A stretch of DNA of 44,650 nt from a virus. Position 1 is the first letter of the stretch. Each line of letters opens with the position of its first letter. The notes beneath the pieces were generated by a model, which saw only the letters and a program-made list of their open reading frames with translations, did no database searches and had not been told where the DNA came from. The position numbers were made by a program, and so were the translations under genes. The stretch covers positions 1 to 44,650 of the IMG/VR virus record IMGVR_UViG_3300046713_000202. The stretch is one strand, 5' to 3'. Of this stretch, positions 32,597 through 38,919 are shown in pieces.

Positions 32597-34137
32597 TGCC
32601 TATCGACTATGATGCACTGGCTAAACAGCATGGAGCGGTAGACTCAGGTACGGTGGACTATGACAAGCTGGCTGCTGAGCATGGGGCTATAGGTGGTCCA
32701 GAAGATCAGCAACCTAAGCCTGACACCCGCACCGGCTTACAGAAAGCCTTTCAGCCGATTACCTCTGCCGCTCAAGGCGCTGTTTCAATCGGCAAGGAAC
32801 TCTACAACCAGGCCATGGAAGTTGGACCACAGACCATGGGAGCCATGACTGGGGGAGCGATTGGTGGAGCATTGGGCGGACCTCCTGGAATGGCTATCGG
32901 AGCTGGTCTTGGGGCTGGAGCTGTAGGTACGATTGAGCGTATGGCTGGAACTAAGCCAACGGCTCCAACCGTTGCTGGGCAGTTAGGTCAAGCAGGCTTA
33001 GACATCGCAGGCGGAGTCGCCCAGGAAGCAGGTCCAGCAATCAAGGGAATGACGCCTGGACCGGTTGGTCCACAAGTTACCAGCGGAGTTCAGAAGCAGA
33101 TCATGCAAGCTGTAAAGCCCCGAGGCAATCGGCCCTTCTTTAACCAGACAATTCAACGCGCTGTGCCTGAAATCTCGGATGCTGCTGGTGGTAAACCCAT
33201 TCAGACCATGCGAGACGTTTACAACATCATTCCTGATGCGAAGAAATCGGTCTGGGATGAGTACAAGGCTATCTTGCAGGCCAATGATGCACGAGCCCAG
33301 GTTGAGATAAGGAAGGCCAAGGGGATTGCCTGGGATAAGTATCCGATTGAGCAGAAACTAAAGCTTCAGGATGAGCCTTCTGTGATCAGGCCTATGCAAC
33401 AGGAGTTGGTGGACCGAACTGTTACTGCCCAGCAGGCTCTCAACAAGGGGGTTGACGCACTGACCATCGATGGCAATGAAGTGGCTGACTCCATGATGAA
33501 CTCGGTACACCCCCGGACTGCTCGACAAGACCCTGCACTGGCTGAACGAGTGGCTAAGTTAGCTGACACCTACCGCCACAGGATGGACTTACAGGAAGCC
33601 GAGCAGTTTCTTCAAGGGGTAAACCATGAGCTAGGACCGATCTATGCTCAAGGTCCAGAAGCCGTTTCTGCTGCCAAGAACGCTCCTAATACGGCTCATC
33701 TGTTTGCTGAGGCAGAATCCATCAGGAAACAACTCTATTCCAAGCTGGATCAGTTGCCTGGAACCAATGCAGCCGAGTTGAAACGCCGCTATGGGGCCTT
33801 GGATGAACTTCAGACCCAGATAGCCAAGCGGTTGCCGAAGATCGAGGGGGAGTCGCCCATGAGCGGGTTAGAGACACTGGGCTGGATGGCTACAGCTGGA
33901 AAGGGTGGTGCTGAGTTGGCAACTGGTCATCCGATTAGAGCTGCGATGACCGTCGGCTATCCGATGGCAGCGAAGTTCTCCAAATACCAAAACCATCCAG
34001 ACACCCTGATTCAGAAGGCTTTTGCTGACTATAATGCGGCTCCACAGAAGGGTTTGCCGCCTAACTGGTTTACCCGGCTATTGCCTATCCTGGCTAGGAC
34101 CCAGGGCACGAATGAGCCAGACCAAAAGCAACCTTAA
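32596..34137 (+). CDS. Internal virion protein with glycine-zipper segment (513 aa)
   Basis: A 513-residue protein. The N terminus holds two tandem short units, IDYDALAKQHGAV (3-15) and VDYDKLAAEHGAI (20-32), seen at the start of other phage ejection-type proteins. Residues about 80-110 are a Gly/Ala-rich hydrophobic zipper (TGGAIGGALGGPPGMAIGAG and onward) that could insert into a membrane. The rest is helical. The likely role is to form part of the DNA translocation channel during infection. It overlaps the next gene by 26 bp. Confidence 0.65.
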   Translation: MPIDYDALAKQHGAVDSGTVDYDKLAAEHGAIGGPEDQQPKPDTRTGLQKAFQPITSAAQGAVSIGKELYNQAMEVGPQTMGAMTGGAIGGALGGPPGMAIGAGLGAGAVGTIERMAGTKPTAPTVAGQLGQAGLDIAGGVAQEAGPAIKGMTPGPVGPQVTSGVQKQIMQAVKPRGNRPFFNQTIQRAVPEISDAAGGKPIQTMRDVYNIIPDAKKSVWDEYKAILQANDARAQVEIRKAKGIAWDKYPIEQKLKLQDEPSVIRPMQQELVDRTVTAQQALNKGVDALTIDGNEVADSMMNSVHPRTARQDPALAERVAKLADTYRHRMDLQEAEQFLQGVNHELGPIYAQGPEAVSAAKNAPNTAHLFAEAESIRKQLYSKLDQLPGTNAAELKRRYGALDELQTQIAKRLPKIEGESPMSGLETLGWMATAGKGGAELATGHPIRAAMTVGYPMAAKFSKYQNHPDTLIQKAFADYNAAPQKGLPPNWFTRLLPILARTQGTNEPDQKQP

Positions 34138-34654
34138 GCCCAGTTTCTGGCTAGACATCGAGAAAAAGGTCTTTCTCGCCTTCTTCGACTTCTACTTCTG
34201 GTGGTTTTTTCCTAAGCGATTGCACAAGGCGATACGGACAACAGGTAACTTGCTCTTGGGGATTCATATGCTCTCGGTTGGCGTATTGGGTGGGGTGCTA
34301 GTCAGGCATATTCTGTTGCAGTCTACGACTCCCATTTTTAGCAATGGGGTTATTACGGATCAGATTATCAGGAACACGGGACGGCTGGACCGGCTCGAAG
34401 AGCAGGAACGTTCTGACATTCAACTTGCTGCCGAGATTCTAAGACAGACTAATGAACTAAAACTTCAGGTTGGATTATTACAGCAGGAGTTGACGTTGTA
34501 TCGCTGGGCGTTTGGCCTGATCTTTGTTGTGCTAGTCGGGCAGTTGGGAGTGGCTGTATTTAGCGTGTTGATGCGTAGGGAAGTCGAGCGGAGAGAACTG
34601 CCGCTGGATCGCTATGGTTATCAACACGATCACGAGAATCATGAGGACAAATAA
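34112..34654 (+). CDS. Membrane protein with coiled coil (180 aa), possible lysis factor
   Basis: A 180-residue protein. After a basic N terminus there is a hydrophobic segment (about 40-75, ending GVLGGVLVRHILL), a charged coiled-coil region of about 45 residues (RLDRLEEQERSDIQLAAEIL and onward), and a second transmembrane helix (about 137-160, WAFGLIFVVLVGQLGVAVFS), then a charged tail. Two TM helices joined by a helical linker would fit an unusual holin or spanin-like protein, or a signalling-like membrane protein. Start ATG 34112 lies within the previous gene. Function unproven. Confidence 0.6.
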   Translation: MSQTKSNLKPSFWLDIEKKVFLAFFDFYFWWFFPKRLHKAIRTTGNLLLGIHMLSVGVLGGVLVRHILLQSTTPIFSNGVITDQIIRNTGRLDRLEEQERSDIQLAAEILRQTNELKLQVGLLQQELTLYRWAFGLIFVVLVGQLGVAVFSVLMRREVERRELPLDRYGYQHDHENHEDK

Positions 34655-34666
34655 AAAGGAGGCGTT

Positions 34667-34864
34667 ATGCCATTGATTAACCTGGTAATTGTGCTGATCG
34701 TAGTCGGGGTATTGATGTGGCTGGTAAACACCTACATTCCTATGGATGGCAAGATCAAGCAGATCCTAAATGTGGTGGTCATTATTGCAATCGTGATCTG
34801 GCTGCTAGGGGTGTTCCTTGGTGGCTTAGGCGGTCTCAGTTCTATTAGAGTAGGCAGGCCATAG
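34667..34864 (+). CDS. Small two-TM membrane protein, Thivi_2564-like (65 aa)
   Basis: A 65-residue protein with two transmembrane helices (about 4-20 and 33-53) joined by NTYIPMDGKIKQILN. The pattern WLVNTYIPMDGKIKxILNVVV is typical of a widespread small family (Thivi_2564-type) found in bacteria and phages with no assigned function. AAAGGAGG precedes the start. Together with the neighbouring small membrane proteins it is a holin candidate by size and place only. Confidence 0.7.
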   Translation: MPLINLVIVLIVVGVLMWLVNTYIPMDGKIKQILNVVVIIAIVIWLLGVFLGGLGGLSSIRVGRP

Positions 34865-34872
34865 GAGGCCCT

Positions 34873-35100
34873 ATGTTTAAAACAAATTGGAAGACCACGC
34901 TGTTTGGCTTAGGAGCTGCCGGGTTAAACTTGCTGGCTAACGGAACCAACTGGAGAGAAGTCCTGTTTGCAGTGGGGATCGCTGCCTTGGGAATCTTTGC
35001 CAAGGATGCCAACGTCAGTGGAGGAGGATCTACGGTACTGCCGAATGCCGTGCCCGATCCTCCCCCGGTCAGCCCTTTGCCTGCTCCAGTGAAGCCCTAG
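34873..35100 (+). CDS. Small membrane protein, holin-like (75 aa)
   Basis: A 75-residue protein beginning MFKTNWKTTLFGLGAAGLNL, with one or two hydrophobic segments (about 8-25, 28-43), a FAKDANVSGG turn, and a proline-rich tail. The WKTTLxGxGAAxLxLxANG...AKDxNVxGG pattern is common in small late phage proteins of the holin-like kind. AGGAGG precedes the ATG. Last gene of the late operon. Confidence 0.65.
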   Translation: MFKTNWKTTLFGLGAAGLNLLANGTNWREVLFAVGIAALGIFAKDANVSGGGSTVLPNAVPDPPPVSPLPAPVKP

Positions 35101-35133
35101 CTGCCGGTAAAGCAGGACCCCTCCCCTACGCTC

Positions 35134-35157
35134 GCAGGCATAAAGAATCATGCCTGC
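35134..35157. terminator. Bidirectional hairpin between convergent operons
   Basis: GCAGGCAT (35134-35141) and ATGCCTGC (35150-35157) form a perfect 8-bp stem with an 8-nt loop. It lies in the 60-bp gap between the end of the plus-strand late operon (35100) and the end of the minus-strand early operon (35161). Position strongly suggests termination in both directions, although neither strand has a clear U-tract. Confidence 0.6.
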
Positions 35158-35160
35158 TCG

Positions 35161-35268
35161 CTACCCCCTCCCCTGGTCATCTTTATGGTAGTACAGCTTG
35201 CCAAATAGCCAGTCACCGAGATCAACCAGGAGGAGGAAGAGTACGGTCACGATTAATGCTCCAACCAT
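35161..35268 (-). CDS. Tiny membrane protein (35 aa)
   Basis: A 35-residue ORF starting MVGALIVTVLFLLLVDLGDW, with one transmembrane helix and a charged tail (KLYYHKDDQGRG). A GTG at 35292, overlapping the end of the upstream gene, would give 43 residues and keep the coupling seen elsewhere in this operon. It is the last gene of the leftward operon. A lysis or membrane role is possible but not shown. Confidence 0.45.
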   Translation of the reverse strand: MVGALIVTVLFLLLVDLGDWLFGKLYYHKDDQGRG

Positions 35269-35284
35269 TGCTGGCAGTATCAAC

Positions 35285-35722
35285 CTAATCACACGTCACG
35301 CTAAAGTGATCCACAAACGCCTTCGGAGTAAAGTAGTTGTCTCCGAATAGCAGGTGATAGGTGTAATGCACGGTAAACAGGCCCACCACCTTGAACTGGT
35401 CATGATAGCTGTAGTTCTCCAGGTTATTCTGGCCGAACTGCAATCGTGTAAAGGTCTGTCCGGTCATGTTGTATTGGGTTCCGGTATCAAGGCCGGTAGC
35501 GGTCATGTCTCCCCGGGGGCCAACGTGTAGGTCGATGGAGACCGAGTTGTTCTGCTGGGTCAGATGAACCACCGAGTGAACCGTCCCAGAGACTGCAACG
35601 GATTCAGAACAGCTGGAGTCGATGACCCCGACCATGGGGCTATCGATGTGATCAGTATAGTTGATGGCCTGAGCTGACAGCGTAACAGGCGCTAGTAACA
35701 ATGCCAATAATGCAAGTTTCAT
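35285..35722 (-). CDS. Exported beta-rich protein with signal peptide (145 aa)
   Basis: A 145-residue protein with a clear signal peptide (KLALLALLLAPVTLSAQA, cleavage about residue 19) and a mature part rich in strands, with one Cys near the start (about 38) and one at the end (about 144) that may form a disulphide. AAGGAG precedes the ATG. It is probably secreted to the periplasm or cell surface. Such exported phage proteins can alter the infected cell, for example in superinfection exclusion; no specific function is visible. Confidence 0.7.
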   Translation of the reverse strand: MKLALLALLLAPVTLSAQAINYTDHIDSPMVGVIDSSCSESVAVSGTVHSVVHLTQQNNSVSIDLHVGPRGDMTATGLDTGTQYNMTGQTFTRLQFGQNNLENYSYHDQFKVVGLFTVHYTYHLLFGDNYFTPKAFVDHFSVTCD

Positions 35723-35770
35723 AGTGCTCCTTATGCAAGGCGAGTGGCCTTGAAATCTGGGTTAAACAAT

Positions 35771-35923
35771 CTAACGGTCTTCATCATCTGTGCCGGGGTT
35801 GCCGCCCTGGCCCCGCACGGAGGTCTGAACCACTGTTCGCTGGGCCGATAATGTAGCTGTTATTAAGCAGACTGCCATTAGGGCCAAGAGTCGGGTACAG
35901 AGGTTCAATCGTCCTGGTGTCAT
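35771..35923 (-). CDS. Small exported protein (50 aa)
   Basis: A 50-residue protein with a signal-peptide-like N terminus (RLLALMAVCLITATLSAQ, cleavage near 27) and a short hydrophilic remainder ending GTDDEDR. A very strong ribosome-binding site (AAGGAGGTGAGG) supports it. It lies next to another exported protein, forming a small secretory pair at the late end of the early operon. No lipobox is evident. Confidence 0.6.
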   Translation of the reverse strand: MTPGRLNLCTRLLALMAVCLITATLSAQRTVVQTSVRGQGGNPGTDDEDR

Positions 35924-35953
35924 CGTCCTCACCTCCTTTCGTTTACAGATTGG

Positions 35954-36112
35954 TTAAGCTGGTTTATGAAATCGTTCGCACTCGTCTTTCTGCTGGCGGA
36001 GTTGGGTCTTTAAATCCTCGATCTCCGCATCCTTCTGGACCAGCAACGGGTCAACGTCAACCACCCTGTAGAATCTACCACCAAGATACTTTGTCAACTC
36101 ACTCGGTTTCAT
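35954..36112 (-). CDS. Small coiled-coil protein (52 aa)
   Basis: A 52-residue protein (MKPSELTKYLGGRFYRVVDV start) whose second half is a charged helix (AEIEDLKTQLRQQKDECERF). GAGGAGGAAG precedes the ATG, which directly follows the stop of the upstream gene. Function unknown. Confidence 0.6.
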   Translation of the reverse strand: MKPSELTKYLGGRFYRVVDVDPLLVQKDAEIEDLKTQLRQQKDECERFHKPA

Positions 36113-36331
36113 CTAGGGCTTCCTCCTCTTGGCGCGGGTGATGAGCCAGTCTAAAACGCAATCCCTACTTGATTCATTCAGCATACAAACCGATGTTCCG
36201 CAGTTTAACCACCTCCGCAACGCCCTCGCCAACCGCTTCTCACCAGCGGCTAGACCGGCAACATAGCGGTCAACTCCAAGGCTTAATTCTCGCCCACAAG
36301 TTGAGCATTTAGGATTCTTCGGCTGGGTCAT
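36113..36331 (-). CDS. Hypothetical protein with CSTC motif (72 aa)
   Basis: A 72-residue basic protein. CSTC (about 9-12) near the N terminus with later cysteines at about 44, 49 and 58 suggests possible zinc binding. Its ATG overlaps the stop of the upstream gene as ATGA (36328-36331). Function unknown. Confidence 0.6.
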   Translation of the reverse strand: MTQPKNPKCSTCGRELSLGVDRYVAGLAAGEKRLARALRRWLNCGTSVCMLNESSRDCVLDWLITRAKRRKP

Positions 36332-36570
36332 TTCTCACCGTCCTGCTTGTCCAGTCCAAAGTCTTGGACAACGCTGTGATAAGCCTCAAACAATTCTTGA
36401 GATGTAAACCTTCCTGCACCCATAACATTTTGCCGCCTCCGCTCCACTTCCTTGACGAAGGCGGTGAGCCCACGGTAGATAAGCAAGTCGGCGGAAATCT
36501 GATGCTCAACCTCTTTATTCAAGTCAACTACCTTTTCCTGACACCACTTCTCAAACTGTTCGGTCATCAC
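36328..36570 (-). CDS. Hypothetical helical protein (80 aa)
   Basis: An 80-residue, mostly helical charged protein (MTEQFEKWCQEKVVDLNKEV and onward). Start at the first or second ATG, with CAGGAG upstream. Coupled to the downstream gene by ATGA. No family recognised, though the size and WCQEK-type start resemble small early phage proteins. Confidence 0.6.
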   Translation of the reverse strand: MMTEQFEKWCQEKVVDLNKEVEHQISADLLIYRGLTAFVKEVERRRQNVMGAGRFTSQELFEAYHSVVQDFGLDKQDGEK

Positions 36571-36710
36571 GCTCCTGTCACACTCGTTTTTGCGCTCCGT
36601 GTGCTCCGCTAGTGCCCATTAGGTAGATTGGTTGGAAGCACAGGGCATCACCTCGCTCTCTTTGGTCACACTCCAAGATGAATCCAGCGGCAGACGTAGC
36701 AAGAGCTGCT

Positions 36711-36857
36711 CTACCGACCGGTCACTTCTGCCCACCGCTGGAACCTGTTCTCCTCCGCCGTCTGAGTCCTCTCATACTTTTGAGCGGAACTAAACGCTTG
36801 TGCTCTCAGACGCTTCGCTTTGGCCGTCAACGCCGCCACTCCGCCAAGCACAGGCAC
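36711..36857 (-). CDS. Doubtful small ORF (48 aa) in gene-poor gap
   Basis: The 300-bp stretch 36571-36870 has no convincing gene. The best minus-strand candidate is this GTG-started frame of 48 residues, rich in Ala, Lys, Arg and Gln (GGVAALTAKAKRLRAQAFSS and onward). Its composition is protein-like, but there is no ribosome-binding site before the GTG. Plus-strand frames here look like shadows. Confidence 0.25.
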   Translation of the reverse strand: MPVLGGVAALTAKAKRLRAQAFSSAQKYERTQTAEENRFQRWAEVTGR

Positions 36858-36870
36858 GGAGGAGAAACCA

Positions 36871-37200
36871 TTATTTCTTCTTCAAGTCAGCCTTCAGTCC
36901 GGTAGCCTTTGCCAACTCAGCCTTCAAGACCAGGTTCTCCTTTTCCAGCTCAACGATGTAGGTCTTATCGGCTGCCCAGGCAGGAGCGGGGGCATATTGC
37001 AGGCTTTCGTCTACCCAGTCTGCCTTCGGTGTCAGCCTCGGGTCCCAGCCGAGCAAGAATTGATAGCCTGGTTGACCTGGTTGGGTCAGCACATACGACC
37101 AATCCACTTCCACCACATCTCTCGGATCACTGGCCGGTCCTGGCTTGGTGGTTACTGGGCACAATCTAATGGTTCGTTTATACTCTTCTGTAACTGGCAT
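36871..37200 (-). CDS. Hypothetical protein with C-terminal coiled coil (109 aa)
   Basis: A 109-residue protein: a basic start, a proline-rich and aromatic middle (VDWSYVLTQPGQPGYQFLLG), and a final coiled coil (YIVELEKENLVLKAELAKAT) with a Lys-rich end. AGGAGGCAAG precedes the ATG. Unknown function. Confidence 0.6.
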   Translation of the reverse strand: MPVTEEYKRTIRLCPVTTKPGPASDPRDVVEVDWSYVLTQPGQPGYQFLLGWDPRLTPKADWVDESLQYAPAPAWAADKTYIVELEKENLVLKAELAKATGLKADLKKK

Positions 37201-37208
37201 CTTGCCTC

Positions 37209-37460
37209 CTAACGATAACGTCCAAAGGGTCCTCGCTTAATGTAGAGTCCACAGTTGCCACGCGAGTGATGGCGTTTAGACATGTTGTATTCATCGTGCG
37301 CATTGGCCCACTCGGTCGCTTCTTCCCAGGTGGGTTCCACTCTGGCTAGTTTCTGATCCGGGTCTCTGATCCAGACTTCACCGGCCCGTTGGTCGAGGAG
37401 CCAGCCATTGACGCGCTTGAACGGGTTGGACACAGTGGGTGTTCCAGATGGCTCTAACAT
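37209..37460 (-). CDS. Hypothetical protein (83 aa)
   Basis: An 83-residue protein (MLEPSGTPTVSNPFKRVNGW and onward), His/Arg-rich at the C terminus. It contains EPTWEEATEWANAH, a segment typical of small soluble phage proteins. The frame is open to a TTG at 37487, but the ATG at 37460 has AGG upstream. It overlaps a second possible ORF (37378-37539) in another frame. Function unknown. Confidence 0.55.
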   Translation of the reverse strand: MLEPSGTPTVSNPFKRVNGWLLDQRAGEVWIRDPDQKLARVEPTWEEATEWANAHDEYNMSKRHHSRGNCGLYIKRGPFGRYR

Positions 37461-37539
37461 CCTGTGTGGTTGCTGCTTTCGCGTCAACGTGCTTGACGAA
37501 ATGGACGACCTTGATGCTTTGTATCCAGTAGGCTTTCAC
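37378..37539 (-). CDS. Possible small ORF overlapping its neighbour (53 aa)
   Basis: A 53-residue frame starting GTG at 37539. The GTG overlaps the stop of the upstream gene (GTGA), and GGAAGGAG lies in place. This start context is better than that of the overlapping 83-residue gene. The two share about 80 bp in different frames. Either both are translated or a small sequence error splits one gene. Confidence 0.4.
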   Translation of the reverse strand: MKAYWIQSIKVVHFVKHVDAKAATTQDVRAIWNTHCVQPVQARQWLAPRPTGR

Positions 37540-37727
37540 TTCTTCTCCTTCCAATCATCAGATTTATATTCGGCATCGAGAATGATTCTGTCTTCGTCGT
37601 TAAACCTGTCCAATTCTACAGAACTCAATCTACCAGGTGGCAAATAGGTTTCTTGCCAATCCGTTAAGTAGACAACTGCTTCAGGCGGTAATTCTGATAG
37701 CTTGGCAATAAGGTCTTTAACAGTCAT
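37536..37727 (-). CDS. Small phage protein, MTVKDLIxKLSxLPP type (63 aa)
   Basis: A 63-residue acidic protein with the start MTVKDLIAKLSELPPEAVVY. This pattern is frequent in tiny phage and bacterial proteins of unknown function and may form a small alpha/beta fold. Coupled to the gene upstream by ATGA (37724-37727). Confidence 0.7.
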   Translation of the reverse strand: MTVKDLIAKLSELPPEAVVYLTDWQETYLPPGRLSSVELDRFNDEDRIILDAEYKSDDWKEKK

Positions 37728-37903
37728 TCGTAGGCTCCCATCTCGGTAAACTTGCCATCTTGGTCAAACGAGAACTGGGTAAAGAACATCTGATACCCTT
37801 TTACCTTGACCATTCCCTGTTCGCATACAACCGCCTTTTGGTCAGATTTGAACTCAATACCTAACTCAGTCAGCAATGCTTCCAGCTTCTGTTTGTCAGT
37901 CAT
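37724..37903 (-). CDS. Small phage protein (59 aa)
   Basis: A 59-residue protein starting MTDKQKLEALLTELGIEFKS: an N-terminal helix followed by strands (VKGYQMFFTQFSFDQDGKFT). The plan is common among uncharacterised early phage proteins. GGGGGCCGAG precedes the ATG. Coupled on both sides by ATGA overlaps. Confidence 0.65.
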   Translation of the reverse strand: MTDKQKLEALLTELGIEFKSDQKAVVCEQGMVKVKGYQMFFTQFSFDQDGKFTEMGAYE

Positions 37904-38010
37904 CTCGGCCCCCTTGGCTTATGCTTCTCTAGCCAGATGGTTAATGCTACCAGAAAGATCCCGATCCACAACAGGTAGAACATGAAGACCCAGATGGGTT
38001 CCTTGAACAC
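37900..38010 (-). CDS. Tiny membrane protein, GTG start (36 aa)
   Basis: A 36-residue protein with one transmembrane helix (WVFMFYLLWIGIFLVALTIW) and a basic C-terminal tail. The GTG is preceded by a strong site (CGGAGGTGACAA), and the TGA overlaps the next ATG. It is the first gene after the gene-free structured stretch 38011-38222. Confidence 0.55.
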   Translation of the reverse strand: MFKEPIWVFMFYLLWIGIFLVALTIWLEKHKPRGPR

Positions 38011-38149
38011 TTGTCACCTCCGTTAGGTTCCCCAGCTGGCTCAGAGGCCAAGTCGTCTAACCGGTCAGTGGATGGGATCTCAGTTATGACCAGCTATTTC
38101 TGAGCATCCACCGTTAGTACGGAGCTTGACATGTCCAGCTGGAGGTTAC

Positions 38150-38214
38150 ACCGGGTCTCTGCCAGGGACGGCCCAGGCTGGAGACTGGTCAAATGACAAA
38201 CCAGGAGACCCGGT
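38150..38214 (-). ncRNA. Possible structured RNA element
   Basis: In the 212-bp gap 38011-38222 of an otherwise tightly packed operon, ACCGGGTCTC (38150-38159) pairs perfectly with GAGACCCGGT (38205-38214). The 45-nt interval can form further helices: CTGGT (38185-38189) with ACCAG (38200-38204), and CCAG (38162-38165) with CTGG (38178-38181). This gives a three-way-junction-like fold on either strand. The minus strand is the transcribed one. It could be a leader, processing or regulatory element. No known family recognised. Confidence 0.45.
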
Positions 38215-38222
38215 AGCTTGGA

Positions 38223-38384
38223 CTACACAACCTCTTTGATATCAGGCTTAACCTTTCGCTTCGGCTTAGGATTCTCAATCTCGTTGGAATACTGAAGCAA
38301 CTTCACCAGCTTGGCGGTTTCATCCAAGCCGTACTCTTTGACTACTTCCACCAGCTTCTGTTCTGCTGTTTTCTTGCGACTCAT
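38223..38384 (-). CDS. Small basic protein (53 aa)
   Basis: A 53-residue Lys-rich protein (MSRKKTAEQKLVEVVKEYGL start, KPKPKRKVKPDIKEVV end). An N-terminal helix and a basic tail suggest nucleic acid contact. It shares the MSRKK start with the next upstream gene. CAGGAG precedes the ATG, and its ATG overlaps the upstream TGA. Confidence 0.6.
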   Translation of the reverse strand: MSRKKTAEQKLVEVVKEYGLDETAKLVKLLQYSNEIENPKPKRKVKPDIKEVV

Positions 38385-38560
38385 GGCTTTCTCCTGTCAA
38401 CGGATCGAATAGCTAGATCCCAAAGGTACTCTAACTGCCTGGGGACCGGGACAATAGCGGAGGAGCTGGCATGGGCTCCCACCACCTTATAGACCACATC
38501 TCCGAAGTCGATTACCTTCTTCATCGACTGAGGCTTCTTAACTGGCTTCTTACGGCTCAT
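38381..38560 (-). CDS. Small basic protein (59 aa)
   Basis: A 59-residue protein with an N-terminal basic stretch (MSRKKPVKKPQSMKKVIDFG) and a probable small beta fold (DVVYKVVGAHASSSAIVPVP). AAGGAG precedes the ATG, which overlaps the TGA of the upstream transcription-factor-like gene. The shared MSRKK start with the following gene may reflect local duplication. Function unknown. Confidence 0.6.
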   Translation of the reverse strand: MSRKKPVKKPQSMKKVIDFGDVVYKVVGAHASSSAIVPVPRQLEYLWDLAIRSVDRRKP

Positions 38561-38919
38561 CTTGACTCCTTATACCACTCGGTTAAATCCCTACCATGGA
38601 CTTCTTTCAAATGGTTCAGAAACCAGTTCAACGTCATGCGTCCGAAGTTATAGGTGCGAAGTAGATTCCTGGCATCCTGGGTGGTCTGAACCGTTTCACA
38701 AGTTTGACCCGCGTTCTTTAATCCAATCCATACTCTGGCTGGGGCAAATGCCAGACAACTTGTATCTCGATGTTGTCTCTCGTAGCGTGCAAGCATCTGT
38801 CTGATTCGTTCAATGGATACCCCCATCTGGCTCGAAATCTCTCTCAAGGTCAGCCCATTCTGTCTCAACTGGTAGACCTTCTTGTGCCGTTCTATGGAAA
38901 CCAGATTGTTCATCGGCAT
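38557..38919 (-). CDS. Sigma-region-4 HTH fused to RNAP alpha-CTD-like domain (120 aa)
   Basis: A 120-residue putative transcription regulator. Residues 13-48 (KKVYQLRQNGLTLREISSQM, then GVSIERIRQMLARYERQ) form a sigma70 region-4-type helix-turn-helix. Residues 61-112 (ARVWIGLKNAGQTCETVQTT, then LLRTYNFGRMTLNWFLNHLK) follow the RNA polymerase alpha C-terminal domain plan: a helix with LKNAG, a loop, LL, NFG-x-x-(S/T)-L and a terminal helix. Both parts are DNA/polymerase-interacting in their parent proteins. GGAGAGG precedes the ATG. It likely redirects or modulates host polymerase for phage promoters. The alpha-CTD reading is by eye. Confidence 0.7.
   Translation of the reverse strand: MPMNNLVSIERHKKVYQLRQNGLTLREISSQMGVSIERIRQMLARYERQHRDTSCLAFAPARVWIGLKNAGQTCETVQTTQDARNLLRTYNFGRMTLNWFLNHLKEVHGRDLTEWYKESR

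Noticed and set aside
35285-35722. Exported protein considered as an endolysin or spanin
   Set aside because: No hydrolase motif, no lipobox and no transmembrane plus coiled-coil plan; it looks like a small secreted beta protein.
36630-36720. GGTCGGTAGAGCAGCTC on the minus strand, like a tRNA D-arm
   Set aside because: No matching 5' half of the D-stem, no anticodon arm and no T-loop around it.
36820-37212. Plus-strand ORF of 130 residues
   Set aside because: It is antisense to a supported minus-strand gene with a good ribosome-binding site, and its composition is not protein-like.
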